Shown in pieces: positions 34,400-45,130 of a stretch of 64,000 bases of DNA; within the stretch, counting starts at the first letter, position 1; each line of letters opens with the position of its first letter. Below the pieces are notes generated by a model. It ran no database searches. It saw nothing but the letters and a program-made list of their open reading frames with translations, and had not been told where the DNA came from. The stretch comes from G963665545 sp963665545 (GTDB lineage Bacteria > Pseudomonadota > Gammaproteobacteria > Xanthomonadales > SZUA-36): NCBI GenBank assembly GCA_963665545.2, contig CAXXKZ010000007.1, forward strand, positions 62,001-126,000, in the 5' to 3' direction. The position numbers and the translations under genes were made by a program.

Positions 34400-36265
34400 C
34401 TACTGCGGCGGGAAATTCGCGCTGATTATCGGCAACAGCAGGTAGGATGCATGCTTCCCGTTGTGGTGAATGCGGTTGCGGGCCACCAGCCATTCGGATT
34501 CATCGTAGTTGTTGCCGCCGGTGTTGAGGTTACGGTCGAAGCGCGGGAAATTGCTGCTTGAAATTTCGAGCCGGATGCGATGTCCGGGGGCGAAATAGTT
34601 GCCGGTGGCGTGAAGATCGACTTTCATCTCGTACACATTTCCGGGCTCCATAAACACCTTGCGGTCAAAGCCCTCGCGGTATCGCGCCCGGAGAATGCCC
34701 TCCTGGATGTTGTAGGCCGTGCCGTCGGGGTAGACATCGACCAGTTTCGCTGTGAAGTCGGTGTCGCGCGCCGTTGATGATACGAACAGGGTGACCGACA
34801 ACGGACCAGTGACTTCCACCCCGGCGCTGAGTTCGTCGGACGAGTAGACCAGGACGTCGGAGCGCATCTCGACATGCCGCTGGTCGAATCCGCCCGGTGG
34901 TGCGTCGGGGGTGGCCGTGCAGCACACCGGTCCGCCGACCGTCGGCACTGGCACGGCCGGATCGTAGACGAATTCGTCAGCAGGTCCTTCGCCGTTCGGC
35001 GCCTCGGTAGAAAGCCGGCCGTCGCCGAAGCGGCTGTTGGCCTTGCCGCCACTGTGGAGGTAAAACCTGGTGAAGCGGGTATTGGCCAGCGGCCAGGAGT
35101 CGGCTTCGCGCCATTCGTTGCGGCCCATCAAGTAGTACTTCAGCTTCGGCATTGGCGGTAGCGGCTCGCCGAGCAGAAAATGCTTGAACCAGTTGAGGTA
35201 GATGGTCCAGTGGTCGAGTCGCGCGTCGCCCACCGGGCGGCGCCCAGCGAGCGTGTTTTCGGTGGCCTCTTCCGAGCGGCAGTGGGTGGTCGGCGAAATG
35301 ATCGCGTACTGGTTTTCGCGCGCGTGTTCAGAGACGCCCTGGCGCCGAAAGTGGTTGAAAGTCAGCAGGGTTTCGGCGATCGCGTAGTCGTACCAGCTGT
35401 TAATGTGGAGGGTGGGCACATCGATCGTATCGTCGTCGGCCAGCGTACCGATGTCGTCCCAGTACGGGTCTGAGAAATCGCGTGTCAGCAATTCAGCAAA
35501 GTCGTTGGGCGGGCCGCCGGCGACCTTCAGGGCGTCCTGCCAGGGCAATACCCGCCACAGGCGCTTGTAGTCCTGCTCGGGAAGATTCGGTGCCGGGTTG
35601 AAGAACTCGCGCACCTGCAGGAATTCCTCGCGGCTGAGGCCGGGCGGTGGCCGGTAATAGACCTTGGTGCCGGAGGTGTATATCCAGCCGATGCCGGCTG
35701 CGAGTTCGAGCGCGCCACCGTTGAATGCCGATGCGAAGCGGTATCGGCCGAAAGCCTTGCCGACGGCGCTGCCCGCCGCCTGGGCGATCATTGCCTTCAG
35801 GTGCGGGTTCTTCAGCGGCGCTTGGATGATCTGGACCTCACCGAGGTAGGAACACCCGTAGGTGCCAATGTGGCCGTTCGACCACGGTTGGGATGCGAGC
35901 CAGTCGATGGTTTCAAAGCCGTCATGGCGGTCTGGTCCGCCGATGATGTCGAACTCGCCCTCCGACTCATACGCCCCGCGTTTGTCCTGCTTGGCGACAA
36001 CGAATCCGTGTCCGGCGAACCACATCGCCTCGGCGACGCCCGAGGCCCGATTCTTGTTGTAAGGTGTCCTCATCAGGATGACCGGCCAAGGGCCTTCGGC
36101 GATCGGGAAATACAAATCGGTCGAAAGTCGCACGCCGTCGCTCATCTCCAGCCAGTGGCTCGGTTCGTGACGGACTTCGTAGACCGGTTCGGGGAGCGGA
36201 ATGCTGTCGGCGCCGGCCGTCGGGATGAACAGCCACGTCAGCAGTGCGAAAAAGCGCATGTCCAT
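34400..36265 (-). CDS. CocE/NonD family hydrolase (X-Pro dipeptidyl-peptidase S15 type)
   Basis: The 621 residues begin with a signal peptide (about 1-19, ending TAGADS). The S15 alpha/beta-hydrolase domain shows VILMRTPYNKN, DKRGAYESEG, the nucleophile GCSYLGEVQ (instead of the commoner GxSYxG with small residues) and VPTLHINSWYD. The C-terminal jelly-roll domain is seen in SDVLVYSSDELSAGVEVTG and APGHRIRLEISSSNFPRFDRN. Relatives cleave acyl esters or X-Pro peptides; the substrate here is unknown. The start is ATG 36265 or 36259; the frame extends upstream without a good start. Confidence 0.85.
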   Translation of the reverse strand: MDMRFFALLTWLFIPTAGADSIPLPEPVYEVRHEPSHWLEMSDGVRLSTDLYFPIAEGPWPVILMRTPYNKNRASGVAEAMWFAGHGFVVAKQDKRGAYESEGEFDIIGGPDRHDGFETIDWLASQPWSNGHIGTYGCSYLGEVQIIQAPLKNPHLKAMIAQAAGSAVGKAFGRYRFASAFNGGALELAAGIGWIYTSGTKVYYRPPPGLSREEFLQVREFFNPAPNLPEQDYKRLWRVLPWQDALKVAGGPPNDFAELLTRDFSDPYWDDIGTLADDDTIDVPTLHINSWYDYAIAETLLTFNHFRRQGVSEHARENQYAIISPTTHCRSEEATENTLAGRRPVGDARLDHWTIYLNWFKHFLLGEPLPPMPKLKYYLMGRNEWREADSWPLANTRFTRFYLHSGGKANSRFGDGRLSTEAPNGEGPADEFVYDPAVPVPTVGGPVCCTATPDAPPGGFDQRHVEMRSDVLVYSSDELSAGVEVTGPLSVTLFVSSTARDTDFTAKLVDVYPDGTAYNIQEGILRARYREGFDRKVFMEPGNVYEMKVDLHATGNYFAPGHRIRLEISSSNFPRFDRNLNTGGNNYDESEWLVARNRIHHNGKHASYLLLPIISANFPPQ

Positions 36266-36533
36266 GTTAACTATTGTACCGCAACCACCACTCCCGACGT
36301 ATGGTTGGTTGGGTTCGCCCTTGCTTACCACAGCATTGCCGCCAGCTCGCTGTCTGGGGGTTTCCGGGGTCCAGTCACCGCCCGATCTCACGAGCCAGTG
36401 CCATTTAGCAGGCGCATGCGGCCGGCTATCGCGGTCTCCCCCGGTCGATTGGCGTCTTTGCGGGTGCGGCTGGCTCTGAGGTTATACTCGTGATCGCGCT
36501 TCAGATAGTGAGCTTTCAAGGAGGGAGCTATAG

Positions 36534-37427
36534 ATGGCAACAAGTCGGGGAGTCGGCTCCGTGAGCGGTATTTGGATGTTCCCGGTTAAATCCATGAGAG
36601 GAGAGCGACTTGAGCAAGGGGTGTTGACGGAGCGAGGTCTGATCGGGGACCGGGCCTATGCGCTTATAGACGCGGACACCGGCAAGGTGGCGAGCGCGAA
36701 GAGTGTGCGATTGTTCCCCGATCTGTTTGCCTGTAGTGCTACATTTGTCGAGACTCCGCGCTTGGATCGTGAGCTGCCACCTGTTCGGATCACGCTACCA
36801 GATGGCAAGTCGGTAACCAGCGATTCCAGTGACGTTGACCAAGTGCTGTCAGCGTTTTTCTGACGCGATGTCAAACTGGCCCGCGCTTCACCGGAAGACT
36901 ATACGATCGACCAGTACCACTCGGATGTCGAGAATGCGAACCCCGCAGGCAGTCGTGACGCCGTGGTTGAACAGAAGCTCGGGTCGGCATTCTTTGCCGA
37001 TGCCGATCTTCCTTCCCCTGTGCCTGTCGGATCATTCTTCGACCTGTTCCCGGTGTCGGTACTGACGACATCGACGCTTGATCAGCTGACTGAGCTTCAG
37101 CCCAATAGCATCTTCGACGAGCGCCGGTTCCGCATGAATGTGATTATCGACACCAACGAGCCCGGGTTCGTTGAGAACGATTGGATTGATCGTGAGCTAG
37201 CGATCGGTGGCTCGGTACGACTCCATATATCCTTGCCCGATCCGCGCTGTGTGATGACGACTCTGGCGCAAGTAGAGCTTCCGCGGGACACCGATATCCT
37301 CCGCACACTCGTTCGGCACAACCGGATTCAGGTTGGCGATGCCGGCCTGATTCCCTGCGCAGGTGTATACGCTGTAGTTCAGGCATCGGGAACCCTGCGA
37401 GCAGGTGACAGCGTGTCGCTCACCTGA
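36534..37427 (+). pseudogene. MOSC-domain protein broken by an in-frame TGA
   Basis: MOSC proteins bind sulfur-carrying or molybdenum-cofactor ligands. The N-terminal MOSC barrel is clear (VSGIWMFPVKSMRGE, GLIGDRAYALID) and the frame continues after TGA 36861-36863 into RDVKLARASPEDYTIDQYHSD and the catalytic-type domain (RRFRMNVIIDT, NDWIDRELAIG). Homologues have Gly before RD, so a GGA to TGA change is the likely lesion. A very strong ribosome site AAGGAGGG stands before ATG 36534. A restart inside the second half is possible but would lack the N-terminal domain. Confidence 0.8.
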
Positions 37428-37440
37428 GGGCGATTTGCGT

Positions 37441-39896
37441 CTATTCATACTTGAGCGCATGGATTGGACTGGCGCTTGCTACTTTCCAGGCGTTGATTGA
37501 GACCACAACCCAGGCCAGGATCAGAACGACCGCCGCGGCCACGGCAACAAAAGGCACAACAGAGCCAATGCGTTCCGAGAACGCCTGCAGATATCCGAAA
37601 TTCATGCCCGCCCACGCCAGCAGGGCTGCCGGGATGATGGCAAACAGCACTGGAATCGAAATCTGGTAAACCATGAGCTGCATCAGCTTGCCAACGGTGG
37701 CGCCAACAATCTTTCTCAGCCCGATTTCCTTGGTGCGGGACTTGGCGACAAATGCAGACAGGCCAAAAAGCCCGATAAAGGCGACAATTACCGCCACCAG
37801 CGCAAAACCACCCAGAATGGTGGCGAGCATCCGCAAAAGGGAAAAGATCTGGTTAAATTGATCGTCAAGAAAGCTGCGGACCAAAGGAAAGTCCGGGTGC
37901 AGTCTGTTCCAGACCTCATCGATCTGACCGACCGTATCACTAATATTTCCACCATTGACATGTATCGCCGCCGTTTCCAGGCCAGCAGGGCGCACAACGA
38001 ATATCATGGGCCGAATCCGGGAAAAGGCTCCCTGATAATTGAAATCTTCGATGACACCGGCAACACGATGTTCGATAGACGGGGATGTCAAATCCGCATA
38101 AAAGAACCTGCCGCCGAGTGCATCTTCCGCGCTTTCCCAGCCAAGCTGTTTGGCGGCCATGCGGTTCAGAATGACATTGACGGAGCCTTGCCGTTCTTCG
38201 TCTTCAACTTCTTTGAAAAAGGTATCGAGAGCGATTTCCCGGTTGAAATCCCGTCCCGCCAGGATCGGCACCTCATAAGTTGCCATGAAGTCATGATCGG
38301 TATATATCATGAGGAGTTCTACCTCACTCGCGGTATCGTCCTGAACGCGCGCGTAGCTCGCTGACTCGCTCGATTGCTCGTATGGAACATTATTGGATGC
38401 GGTAACCCGTTCCACGCCCGGGAGGCGCTCAAGATCAGTTTTCATGGTCTCGTATTTTTCCGTGACGCCTTCGCGGCCAATGCGATCCAGCAACACAATA
38501 TTGTCCCGGTCGAACAACGTGTTTTGGGAATCAATATGGCGATTCTGTGCGTAAATCACCGCCGCGCCACTGGCCAGCATGATGGCAATGCCAAACTGGA
38601 GGGCGACAATGATGTTTCGTAATTTTCCGCGTCCGCCAGCCGTAAGGCCACGATCCGAGAGGCAAGCAGCGGCTGGTGTTTTCGAAATCTTGAGTGCCGG
38701 ATGAATTCCGCCCAAAAACCCTGTAAAGAGGGCGATGCCCTCGAGCAATGCCAGCCCGCCAGGCGTAAACAGGCCGGTCAGACTGAAATTCTTACCGGCC
38801 AGATCGTTCAGCGGGCCCAATGCAAGGACTGCAAGCGAGACGGCGATGACCAGAGCGATTGTGGCAACCGCCACGCTTTCTGTAAAAAACTGGAATAAAA
38901 GCTGCAGCCGGCTCGAACCCAGTGATTTCCTCAGACCGATCTCCCTGATACGTCCCATATATTGGGCGTTGGTCAAATTGCTGTAATTGAAAATCGCCAC
39001 CAGAAGGATGAGGATGCCGAGGATGCGGATGCTCTGGGGCACAGGAATACCCAGCGCATCCCACGCCCAGTTGTAGACGCCGGTCAGAGGCGCCAGAAAA
39101 TAGTCGACCTGGAAATCATTGGTGTCAGGCACAAACGTCTGATGGAGCTGCGTCAGCCCCGCGTTCACGAGGTCCTTTGAAACACCCTCTTCGAGCATCA
39201 CATAGACAATGTTTTGTGATCCGGTCGAGCCCCATGTCTCGGCCATCGTGACGCCGTTCAATTCTTCATAAATTTCGATCCTGGCCAGAAATTCAAAGGG
39301 GATGGGTTTGTAAAGTGACTGTTTTTGGGCAGGTCGCTGATGACGCCGCTGACCTTGAGATCCAGCCGGTTGTCGATGGTGACGATTTGGCCCAGTATTT
39401 GACCTGGGGCTTCGTTAGCGCCAAAGTATTTTTGGGCCGCGCTCTGCGTGAGTATCAGGCCGTCACGTATGGCCAGTGCGCTGGTCGCATCACCGGCAAC
39501 GAAGTCCAGGGCGAAGATGTTCAGGAAATCGGGGTCGGCGAAGCGAATATTCTGATAAAACTTCTTATCTCCGACGCGGGCGACCCGTTCACCTTGCCAG
39601 AGCCGGGCCGAATATTCGACGCCTGGAACATTGGCTTCAATCAGCGGTCGGACCGGTGCCGGGACGCCCAACATATACCGGATGGGTTCATTTTTTTCGG
39701 GATTGATCACGCCTCCGATGGCGTAAATGCGGTCATGATCAAGGAAAAAGGCATCATAGTTCTGTTCGTGGCTGACGAGGCTATTGGCGAGAATCATCGC
39801 CATCAGCCCAATGACCAGGCCGGCAACATTGATCACTGCAAAAAGTTTATGCTTCACCAAATTGCGTAGCGCGACCGTGACATAGTTCCTGAACAT
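37441..39896 (-). pseudogene. FtsX-like ABC transporter permease broken by a frameshift
   Basis: This would be an 800-residue ABC permease with two FtsX modules and MacB-type periplasmic domains. The first part (from ATG 39896) has NYVTVALRNLVKHKLFAVIN and a first membrane helix; it ends out of frame at SKFMKN. The second part, in the next frame, continues EFLARIEIYEELNGVT through IREIGLRKSLGSS and TKEIGLRKIVGAT with the usual four-plus-four helices. One missing base in the C run near 39298-39306 (plus-strand GGGGATGGG) explains the break. No ATPase gene is adjacent. Confidence 0.78.
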
Positions 39897-40013
39897 GAAT
39901 TCCTTCGTTCTGTGGCGCAACCAAAATCTAACGCCATTGGAATCCCTGGTGGGGTCTCCTTATGGTTAGACGTCCTTGATGCGGTTTAGGTTGAATCGTC
40001 TCTATGGGCGAGG

Positions 40014-40831
40014 TCAAAACCTGTAGCCAATGCCTGCGCCTACGAAGAAGTCGGTTGCTCTGGCGTTGAGTCCGACACCCCCGTTGATGTCCACCTGCAA
40101 ATCTTCGGCGAGCGCCCAGGTAATGCCCCGAGCAGTTCGTGGCTGGGGCCCTGACCTTCAGGAAACGAACCGAGATATTCGATAAAGGCGCCGGTATTTT
40201 GCGCCAGTGACATGCTGATGCCCACTGCGTTGTTGAATTCATACTGGTTGGCGGACTCCGAGAGTATGGCAGCGCCAAACCAATTGAGGCGGCCGGAATA
40301 TGTCCAGTAGACGCCCAGGGCCGGGTCATAAGCGTCACTGCTGAACTGACGATCCCCGGTGGGCAATGAAATACTCGCGTAGAGTCCCACGGCCAATGCC
40401 GCGTCCGGTTCTGTCAACTGCCACTTTGCGGCCACACTGGCATCCTGGTAACCGTCGATCTGATCCCCGCTGGATCGCGTCCAGCTATAGCCGCTCCAGC
40501 CGAGTTGCAATTCAAAGTTTCGGTAAACACCGAAGCGCAACAGGGCAAGCGGCAGCGTGTGGTCGGTTGACGATTCGCTGCCAGTATTGCGGGTGTATTG
40601 GTAGCCACCTTCGATCTGCCAGTATCCAGCGGGCAGGGTCAGAGGTGAGGAAGTGAAGCCTGGGCGTTCTGTGTTGATGGGCCCTGGACTCTGAGCCAGC
40701 AGAGCCTCAATCCCGCCGCAAAAAAGGAGGATGATGATTGCCGGCGGTCTGAGCCCAACCCGACCAATGGCCCGAGCAATGACAGCCACTGTTTTCACTG
40801 CAGAGTAGTAACTGCGAAATTCGTTTTTCAA
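40014..40831 (-). pseudogene. Outer-membrane beta-barrel transporter-like protein with frameshift
   Basis: The protein looks like the family of periplasmic/outer-membrane barrels often called transporter (MetA-pathway type): a signal peptide, then NTERPGFTSSPLTLPAGYWQIEGGY, ALLRFGVYRNFELQLGW and SISLPTGDRQFSSD. Near codon 234 the frame slips. Adding one G to the run at 40126-40129 (plus-strand CCCC) restores GITWALAEDLQVDINGGVG and a proper final strand ending GAGIGYRF with stop at 40014. Without it the frame ends in unrelated sequence at 40040. Confidence 0.68.
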
Positions 40832-41043
40832 GTATAAGACTCCGAACCGACCACGCCGTGCGTCGTTAAATGCTACCCAATAGGAAAGTGCATTGCTACA
40901 TCCCGCACCAAATCACGGATCAGGTGCCAGCCTGGATTGTTGACACCGTCTATTTGCCATCCTGATTGGCCGCTGAGTTGACAGTACCCGCTCGGCAGGT
41001 TTTGATGTTCCATTCCCGGCAACAATCAGAACCAGAGAAGAAT

Positions 41044-42426
41044 ATGGAACGCACAATCGGTTTATGGGGTGCTGTTGTGTTTCTGGTCGGCTTCGTCATC
41101 GGGGTTTCGGTGTTCCTTCTTCCCGGAGAGTTGGCGGCGACAGCGGGCCCCGGCGTGGTTGTCTCCTATGGCATTGCGGCGGTCATGGCTCTGTTTTCTT
41201 GCGTTATCGCGGCCCAGATCAGCGCCATATTGCCGCTGAGCGGGGCAGGTTTTGTGTTTGTCACAAAAATGACCCTGCCATTTTTTGGCTTTCTGATGGG
41301 CTGGCTGGTGATCACTGCTGTATCGATGGCGATTGCGTTGGTGGCCTCCGGATTTGCCACCTACTTTGAAATTCTCATCCCGGGAACCCACAAAACGCTG
41401 GTGGCAGTGATGATTGTTCTGGCGTTCGGCGTAATAAATCTCTACGGCGCCGCCGCGTCGGTGCGGGCGCAATCATTGATGGTCATTCTTTTTATGCTGG
41501 TGCTGATCGTATTCTCGGTGGTGGGCGTGGCGACTATCGATGGGGAGCTTCTGGTGCCCTTCTTTCCCAATGGCTATGGGGTGGTCGCCGCGGCAGCCAT
41601 ACCTGCGTTTTTTTCTTATTCAGGCTTTGGCGTCATCGCGGAAATTGGGGGTGAAATCAAGAACCCATCGCGGACAATACCCTGGGCATTGTTCATCAGT
41701 TTTCTCCTCGTACTCATTTGTTATTCTGCCGTATCACTGGCGATCGTCGGGCACATTCCCTGGCGCGAACTTGCGGGCAATGATGCGCCCGTGGCCACGG
41801 TCGCCGGACTATTGTTTCCTGCCTGGGCTATCACCATCATCACCGTTACCATCCTGGCCGCCTCGGCGACTTCCATAAACGGGCTGCTGTTGGGATATTC
41901 GCGTGATGTCTATGTCCTGTCACGGGTAACCATGCTTCCAGAAGTATTTTCGAGACTGTCCGCGTCACACGGCAATCCATATAACAGCGTGGTTCTATTG
42001 ACCGGGTTGTCAGTCCTTGCGGTGCTGTTTGGCGCCAAAATATCAGAATATGCAACGGCCATTGTTTTGGCCATCATGATTGCGCAGATTCTCATGGGCA
42101 TCGCCCTGCTTCGTCTGCCGGGAGGCATGCCCGAGCACTTGCAACAAACAGGTTTTCAATTGACGTCGTTCTGGCGCGTGTTTTTTGGCCTGGGCCTGGT
42201 AGGTTTTTCTTTGATGTTCCTGATCATCGGCGTGCAAGGCAGCCCAGGCTCTGTGGCCGCACTGGGCGGAATTCTACTCATCGGCACAATCTATTACTTG
42301 CAGAGGAAGCGATATTTGCAATCTCATGATATTTTGCTGGAAAATCGGGTCATGCAACACATCGAAGAAGATATCGACCAGATTGGCACGACCCCGATCG
42401 ACAAGGAAATTCAGCCCCATGAATAA
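41044..42426 (+). CDS. APC-family amino acid permease
   Basis: The 460 residues have about twelve membrane helices. The first helix shows the unwound Gly-rich GFVIGVSVFLLPGELAATAGPGVVVSYG segment of APC transporters, and helix 6 has IPAFFSYSGFGVIAEIGGEIKNPSRTIPWAL, the substrate-site signature. ATG 41044, with GAGAAGA before it, is preferred to the upstream ATG 40966. Its stop overlaps the next gene by eight bases, so transport is coupled to that aminotransferase. The substrate is unknown. Confidence 0.85.
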   Translation: MERTIGLWGAVVFLVGFVIGVSVFLLPGELAATAGPGVVVSYGIAAVMALFSCVIAAQISAILPLSGAGFVFVTKMTLPFFGFLMGWLVITAVSMAIALVASGFATYFEILIPGTHKTLVAVMIVLAFGVINLYGAAASVRAQSLMVILFMLVLIVFSVVGVATIDGELLVPFFPNGYGVVAAAAIPAFFSYSGFGVIAEIGGEIKNPSRTIPWALFISFLLVLICYSAVSLAIVGHIPWRELAGNDAPVATVAGLLFPAWAITIITVTILAASATSINGLLLGYSRDVYVLSRVTMLPEVFSRLSASHGNPYNSVVLLTGLSVLAVLFGAKISEYATAIVLAIMIAQILMGIALLRLPGGMPEHLQQTGFQLTSFWRVFFGLGLVGFSLMFLIIGVQGSPGSVAALGGILLIGTIYYLQRKRYLQSHDILLENRVMQHIEEDIDQIGTTPIDKEIQPHE

Positions 42427-43786
42427 CACCCCAAACGAGCGCTCCGGGCCTATCCAGAGATATCGGGACCGCACCAGGCGGTCAGGTCAACTGGCGGCCG
42501 CGGCGCGGCAGATTTATCCCAGCGGCATCACCCACGATATCCGCCATCTGGATCCGTATTCCATTTACGTGGAGCGGGCCGAGGGTCCCTTGAAATGGGA
42601 TGTCGATGGCAACCGCTACATCGATTACATTGGTGGCCATGGCGGGCACATCGCCGGCCACAGTCACCCCGATATCGTCACAGCGGTACAGGCCGCGATT
42701 GCTCGCGGCACCCAGTTGGGGGGCAATACTGCGGAGGAAGTCGAATACGGCAGGCTGCTCAGGGACATGGTGCCCTGTGCGGAACGTATCCGCATTACCA
42801 TGTCCGGCACCGAGGCGACCTTGCTGGCCCTGCGCCTGGCGCGTGCCTATACAGGCAAAAACAGAATCATCCAGGTGCGCACCAATTTTCATGGCTGGCA
42901 CGACCAGTTGGCGTCCGGCTACATGGATTTCGGCCCCGGTTCGGTTGCCAGGGGCATCGTCCCGGCCATTGCCGAGTACGCTGTGCCGGTACCGCCGGGA
43001 GATTTGGACGCCATGGCCGAGGCGCTGTCTGGTGACGACATTGCCGCTGTAATACTCGAGCCGACCGGCACACATTTCGGCCAGATTCCGCTGCCCCCAG
43101 GTTACCTGGAAATGGTACGCGAATTGAGCGCGGCCAACGCTGTGGTGTTGATATTCGATGAGGTCATCACCGGCTTTCGCATTGGCCCCGGCGGCGCCCA
43201 GGGGCACTACGGCATCACGCCGGATTTGAGCACCCATGCTAAAATTATTTGCGGCGGACTGCCCGGCGGCGCGGTCTGTGGCGCAAAGGACATCCTGGAT
43301 GTGCTCGACTTCGCGGAAATGGCCGCCAGGGGAGAGGAAAAGGTTTCGCACAATGGGACATTCAATGCCAATCTGATTTCCACCGCAGCCGGCATCGCGA
43401 TGATGAAATTGGTGCGGGATGATGATGTTTGTGGGCGGGCGAGTGCCGCCGCCGCACGCCTGCGCAACGGACTCAACGAATTGCTGTCCGCCTTGGCGCT
43501 ACCTTGGGCGGTGTACGGGGAGTTTTCAGGCTTCTTCTTGTTCACCAACCCGGATGGCGTGGCCATCGATCCACTGAATTTCGATCCGCACCAATTTCAT
43601 TACAAAGCGCTTAAAGGGTCGCGCACCGGCAACCTTGTTCAAAACCTGTTGATCACGCTGTTGAACAACGGGGTGCACATCGCGCCCTTCCCCGGGGGCT
43701 TCGTGTCCGCATCCCACACCGATGACGTCGTGGACGAGACAGTGGATCGATTCGCCCTGGCGTTGCAGGATATCCCCCGGCCCTGA
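42419..43786 (+). CDS. Class-III aminotransferase, glutamate-1-semialdehyde aminomutase-like
   Basis: This 455-residue PLP enzyme has WDVDGNRYIDYIGGHGGHIAGH, SGTEATLLALRLARAYTG, VILEPTG, the PLP-ring-binding Asp in LIFDEVITGFR and the Schiff-base Lys in THAKIICGGLPGGAVCG. This is the GSA-aminomutase-like branch. It overlaps an amino acid permease, so catabolism of an imported amino acid is more likely than tetrapyrrole synthesis. The start ATG 42419 lies inside the permease's last codons. Confidence 0.85.
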   Translation: MNNTPNERSGPIQRYRDRTRRSGQLAAAARQIYPSGITHDIRHLDPYSIYVERAEGPLKWDVDGNRYIDYIGGHGGHIAGHSHPDIVTAVQAAIARGTQLGGNTAEEVEYGRLLRDMVPCAERIRITMSGTEATLLALRLARAYTGKNRIIQVRTNFHGWHDQLASGYMDFGPGSVARGIVPAIAEYAVPVPPGDLDAMAEALSGDDIAAVILEPTGTHFGQIPLPPGYLEMVRELSAANAVVLIFDEVITGFRIGPGGAQGHYGITPDLSTHAKIICGGLPGGAVCGAKDILDVLDFAEMAARGEEKVSHNGTFNANLISTAAGIAMMKLVRDDDVCGRASAAAARLRNGLNELLSALALPWAVYGEFSGFFLFTNPDGVAIDPLNFDPHQFHYKALKGSRTGNLVQNLLITLLNNGVHIAPFPGGFVSASHTDDVVDETVDRFALALQDIPRP

Positions 43787-43817
43787 TGGCCGCTGCGATC
43801 AGTGTGTGCCAGGGCGC

Positions 43818-45026
43818 TTAAGCGGCTTCCTTTATGGTCCAGATTGCCTTCAGCACCCGCTTGAAGTTATCCCCCAACATCCCCTTGATATCCGCATCCG
43901 AGTAACCCCGCCGAATAAAACCCTCGGTCAGCAGAAAAGTCCGCTTCTGAGTCGGCATTTCATCCATGTCGATCTTGTCGCGAAACGCGTACTGCTCGCG
44001 ATAACGCCCGCCAATCTCATCCCAGATCTCCTTTTCATAGACGTCGTAGCCCCCCAGGATGCCGGTGTCAGAGCCCATGCCGATATATTCCACCCCAACC
44101 AGCTTGGCCACGTGGTCGTAGTGGTCCAGCAGGTGTTCGATGGTGGTGGGCTCCTCGCTGCGCACGAAACTGCGCACCGCTGTCATCCCCATCACGCCGC
44201 CGCTGGCGGCCATCTTGCGTATCGCCTCGTCGGTCTTGTCCCGCGGGTAACCGGGATTCAGGGCACGGGCATTGGTGTGGGTCATCAACACCGGTTTGGT
44301 GGATATCTCGAAGGCGTCCAGGGTCGTGCGGTCACCGCAGTGGGCCACATCCACCGCCATACTGACCTCATTCATGCGCTGCACGATATCGACACCGAAG
44401 TCACTGATGCCGCCATCGCGCCGGTCCATGCAGCCCGTGCCGATGCGGTTTTGCGAGTTATAGGTCAACTGAGACAGCTTCTGACCGAGCGAGTGGAACA
44501 TGTTGACATCGTCAACGGTGTCGAAGTGAGCTGCGTCCTGCAGCCCCAGCAGAAAGCCAATTTTCCCGGAGTCACGCAATTGGTCCAGGTGTTGGGGTGT
44601 GGTGATTCTCAAAAACCATTGGCTGTTTTGGGCCAGAAATCCATTCCAGGCGGCCGCCCAAATCAGGGCGCCTTCTCGCTGTGTGCGGGCGCCTTCCGTC
44701 GGTCCACCGCCGGTCGTGTCGTGCCATAAATCGATGCCGGAACCGCGATAGAACTCAAAATCTTTTTCAGTGAATGAGGCCGGATCGTTCAGCATCTCCG
44801 CGGTACGGTCGGAGACGATGGACATCGGGCAGAGCATGTCGATCACGGTGGCCTCTTCCACCAAGCGGATCGCCCTGGCAGAAAATTCCTCGGCATGGGC
44901 GGTGCCCTGAAACAGGGTGTAATGCCCCCGGTTGATGCGTGGAAAGCCCATCATTAATGCTGCGGTCGCGGCACCCGTGCCGCGCAGTACATCACGGCGG
45001 GAAAGGGTTGAAATTTTGTTGGTCAC
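43818..45026 (-). CDS. Tat-exported M19-type dipeptidase
   Basis: The 402 residues begin with a twin-arginine signal (LSRRDVLRGTGAATAALMMGF) and continue as a TIM-barrel of the renal-dipeptidase family. Metal-site His residues are seen in VDVAHCGD and LMTHTNARAL and an Asp in GMGSDTG. The usual HxD motif after VID is replaced by VIDMLCPMS, and the bridging Glu position reads GLQDAAHF with Gln, so one metal site seems altered. Similar variants occur in exported bacterial members as far as I recall. It stands convergent to the aminotransferase, 31 bp away. Confidence 0.8.
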   Translation of the reverse strand: MTNKISTLSRRDVLRGTGAATAALMMGFPRINRGHYTLFQGTAHAEEFSARAIRLVEEATVIDMLCPMSIVSDRTAEMLNDPASFTEKDFEFYRGSGIDLWHDTTGGGPTEGARTQREGALIWAAAWNGFLAQNSQWFLRITTPQHLDQLRDSGKIGFLLGLQDAAHFDTVDDVNMFHSLGQKLSQLTYNSQNRIGTGCMDRRDGGISDFGVDIVQRMNEVSMAVDVAHCGDRTTLDAFEISTKPVLMTHTNARALNPGYPRDKTDEAIRKMAASGGVMGMTAVRSFVRSEEPTTIEHLLDHYDHVAKLVGVEYIGMGSDTGILGGYDVYEKEIWDEIGGRYREQYAFRDKIDMDEMPTQKRTFLLTEGFIRRGYSDADIKGMLGDNFKRVLKAIWTIKEAA

Positions 45027-45130
45027 GGCGGTTACTCCATCGGTGCGGCAAATTACGGGGAAAATATCGGCTGCCTCTCCTACTAAAGCAGATCGGTGAC
45101 CATTACGCTACTCCAGTACAATGAACCTCC

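Noticed and set aside
36534..37427. Readthrough or selenocysteine at the in-frame TGA of the MOSC gene, or TGA recoding in general
   Set aside because: TGA is the normal stop of many genes here (slt, folB, dnaG, bioD), and relatives have Gly rather than Cys at the MOSC site.
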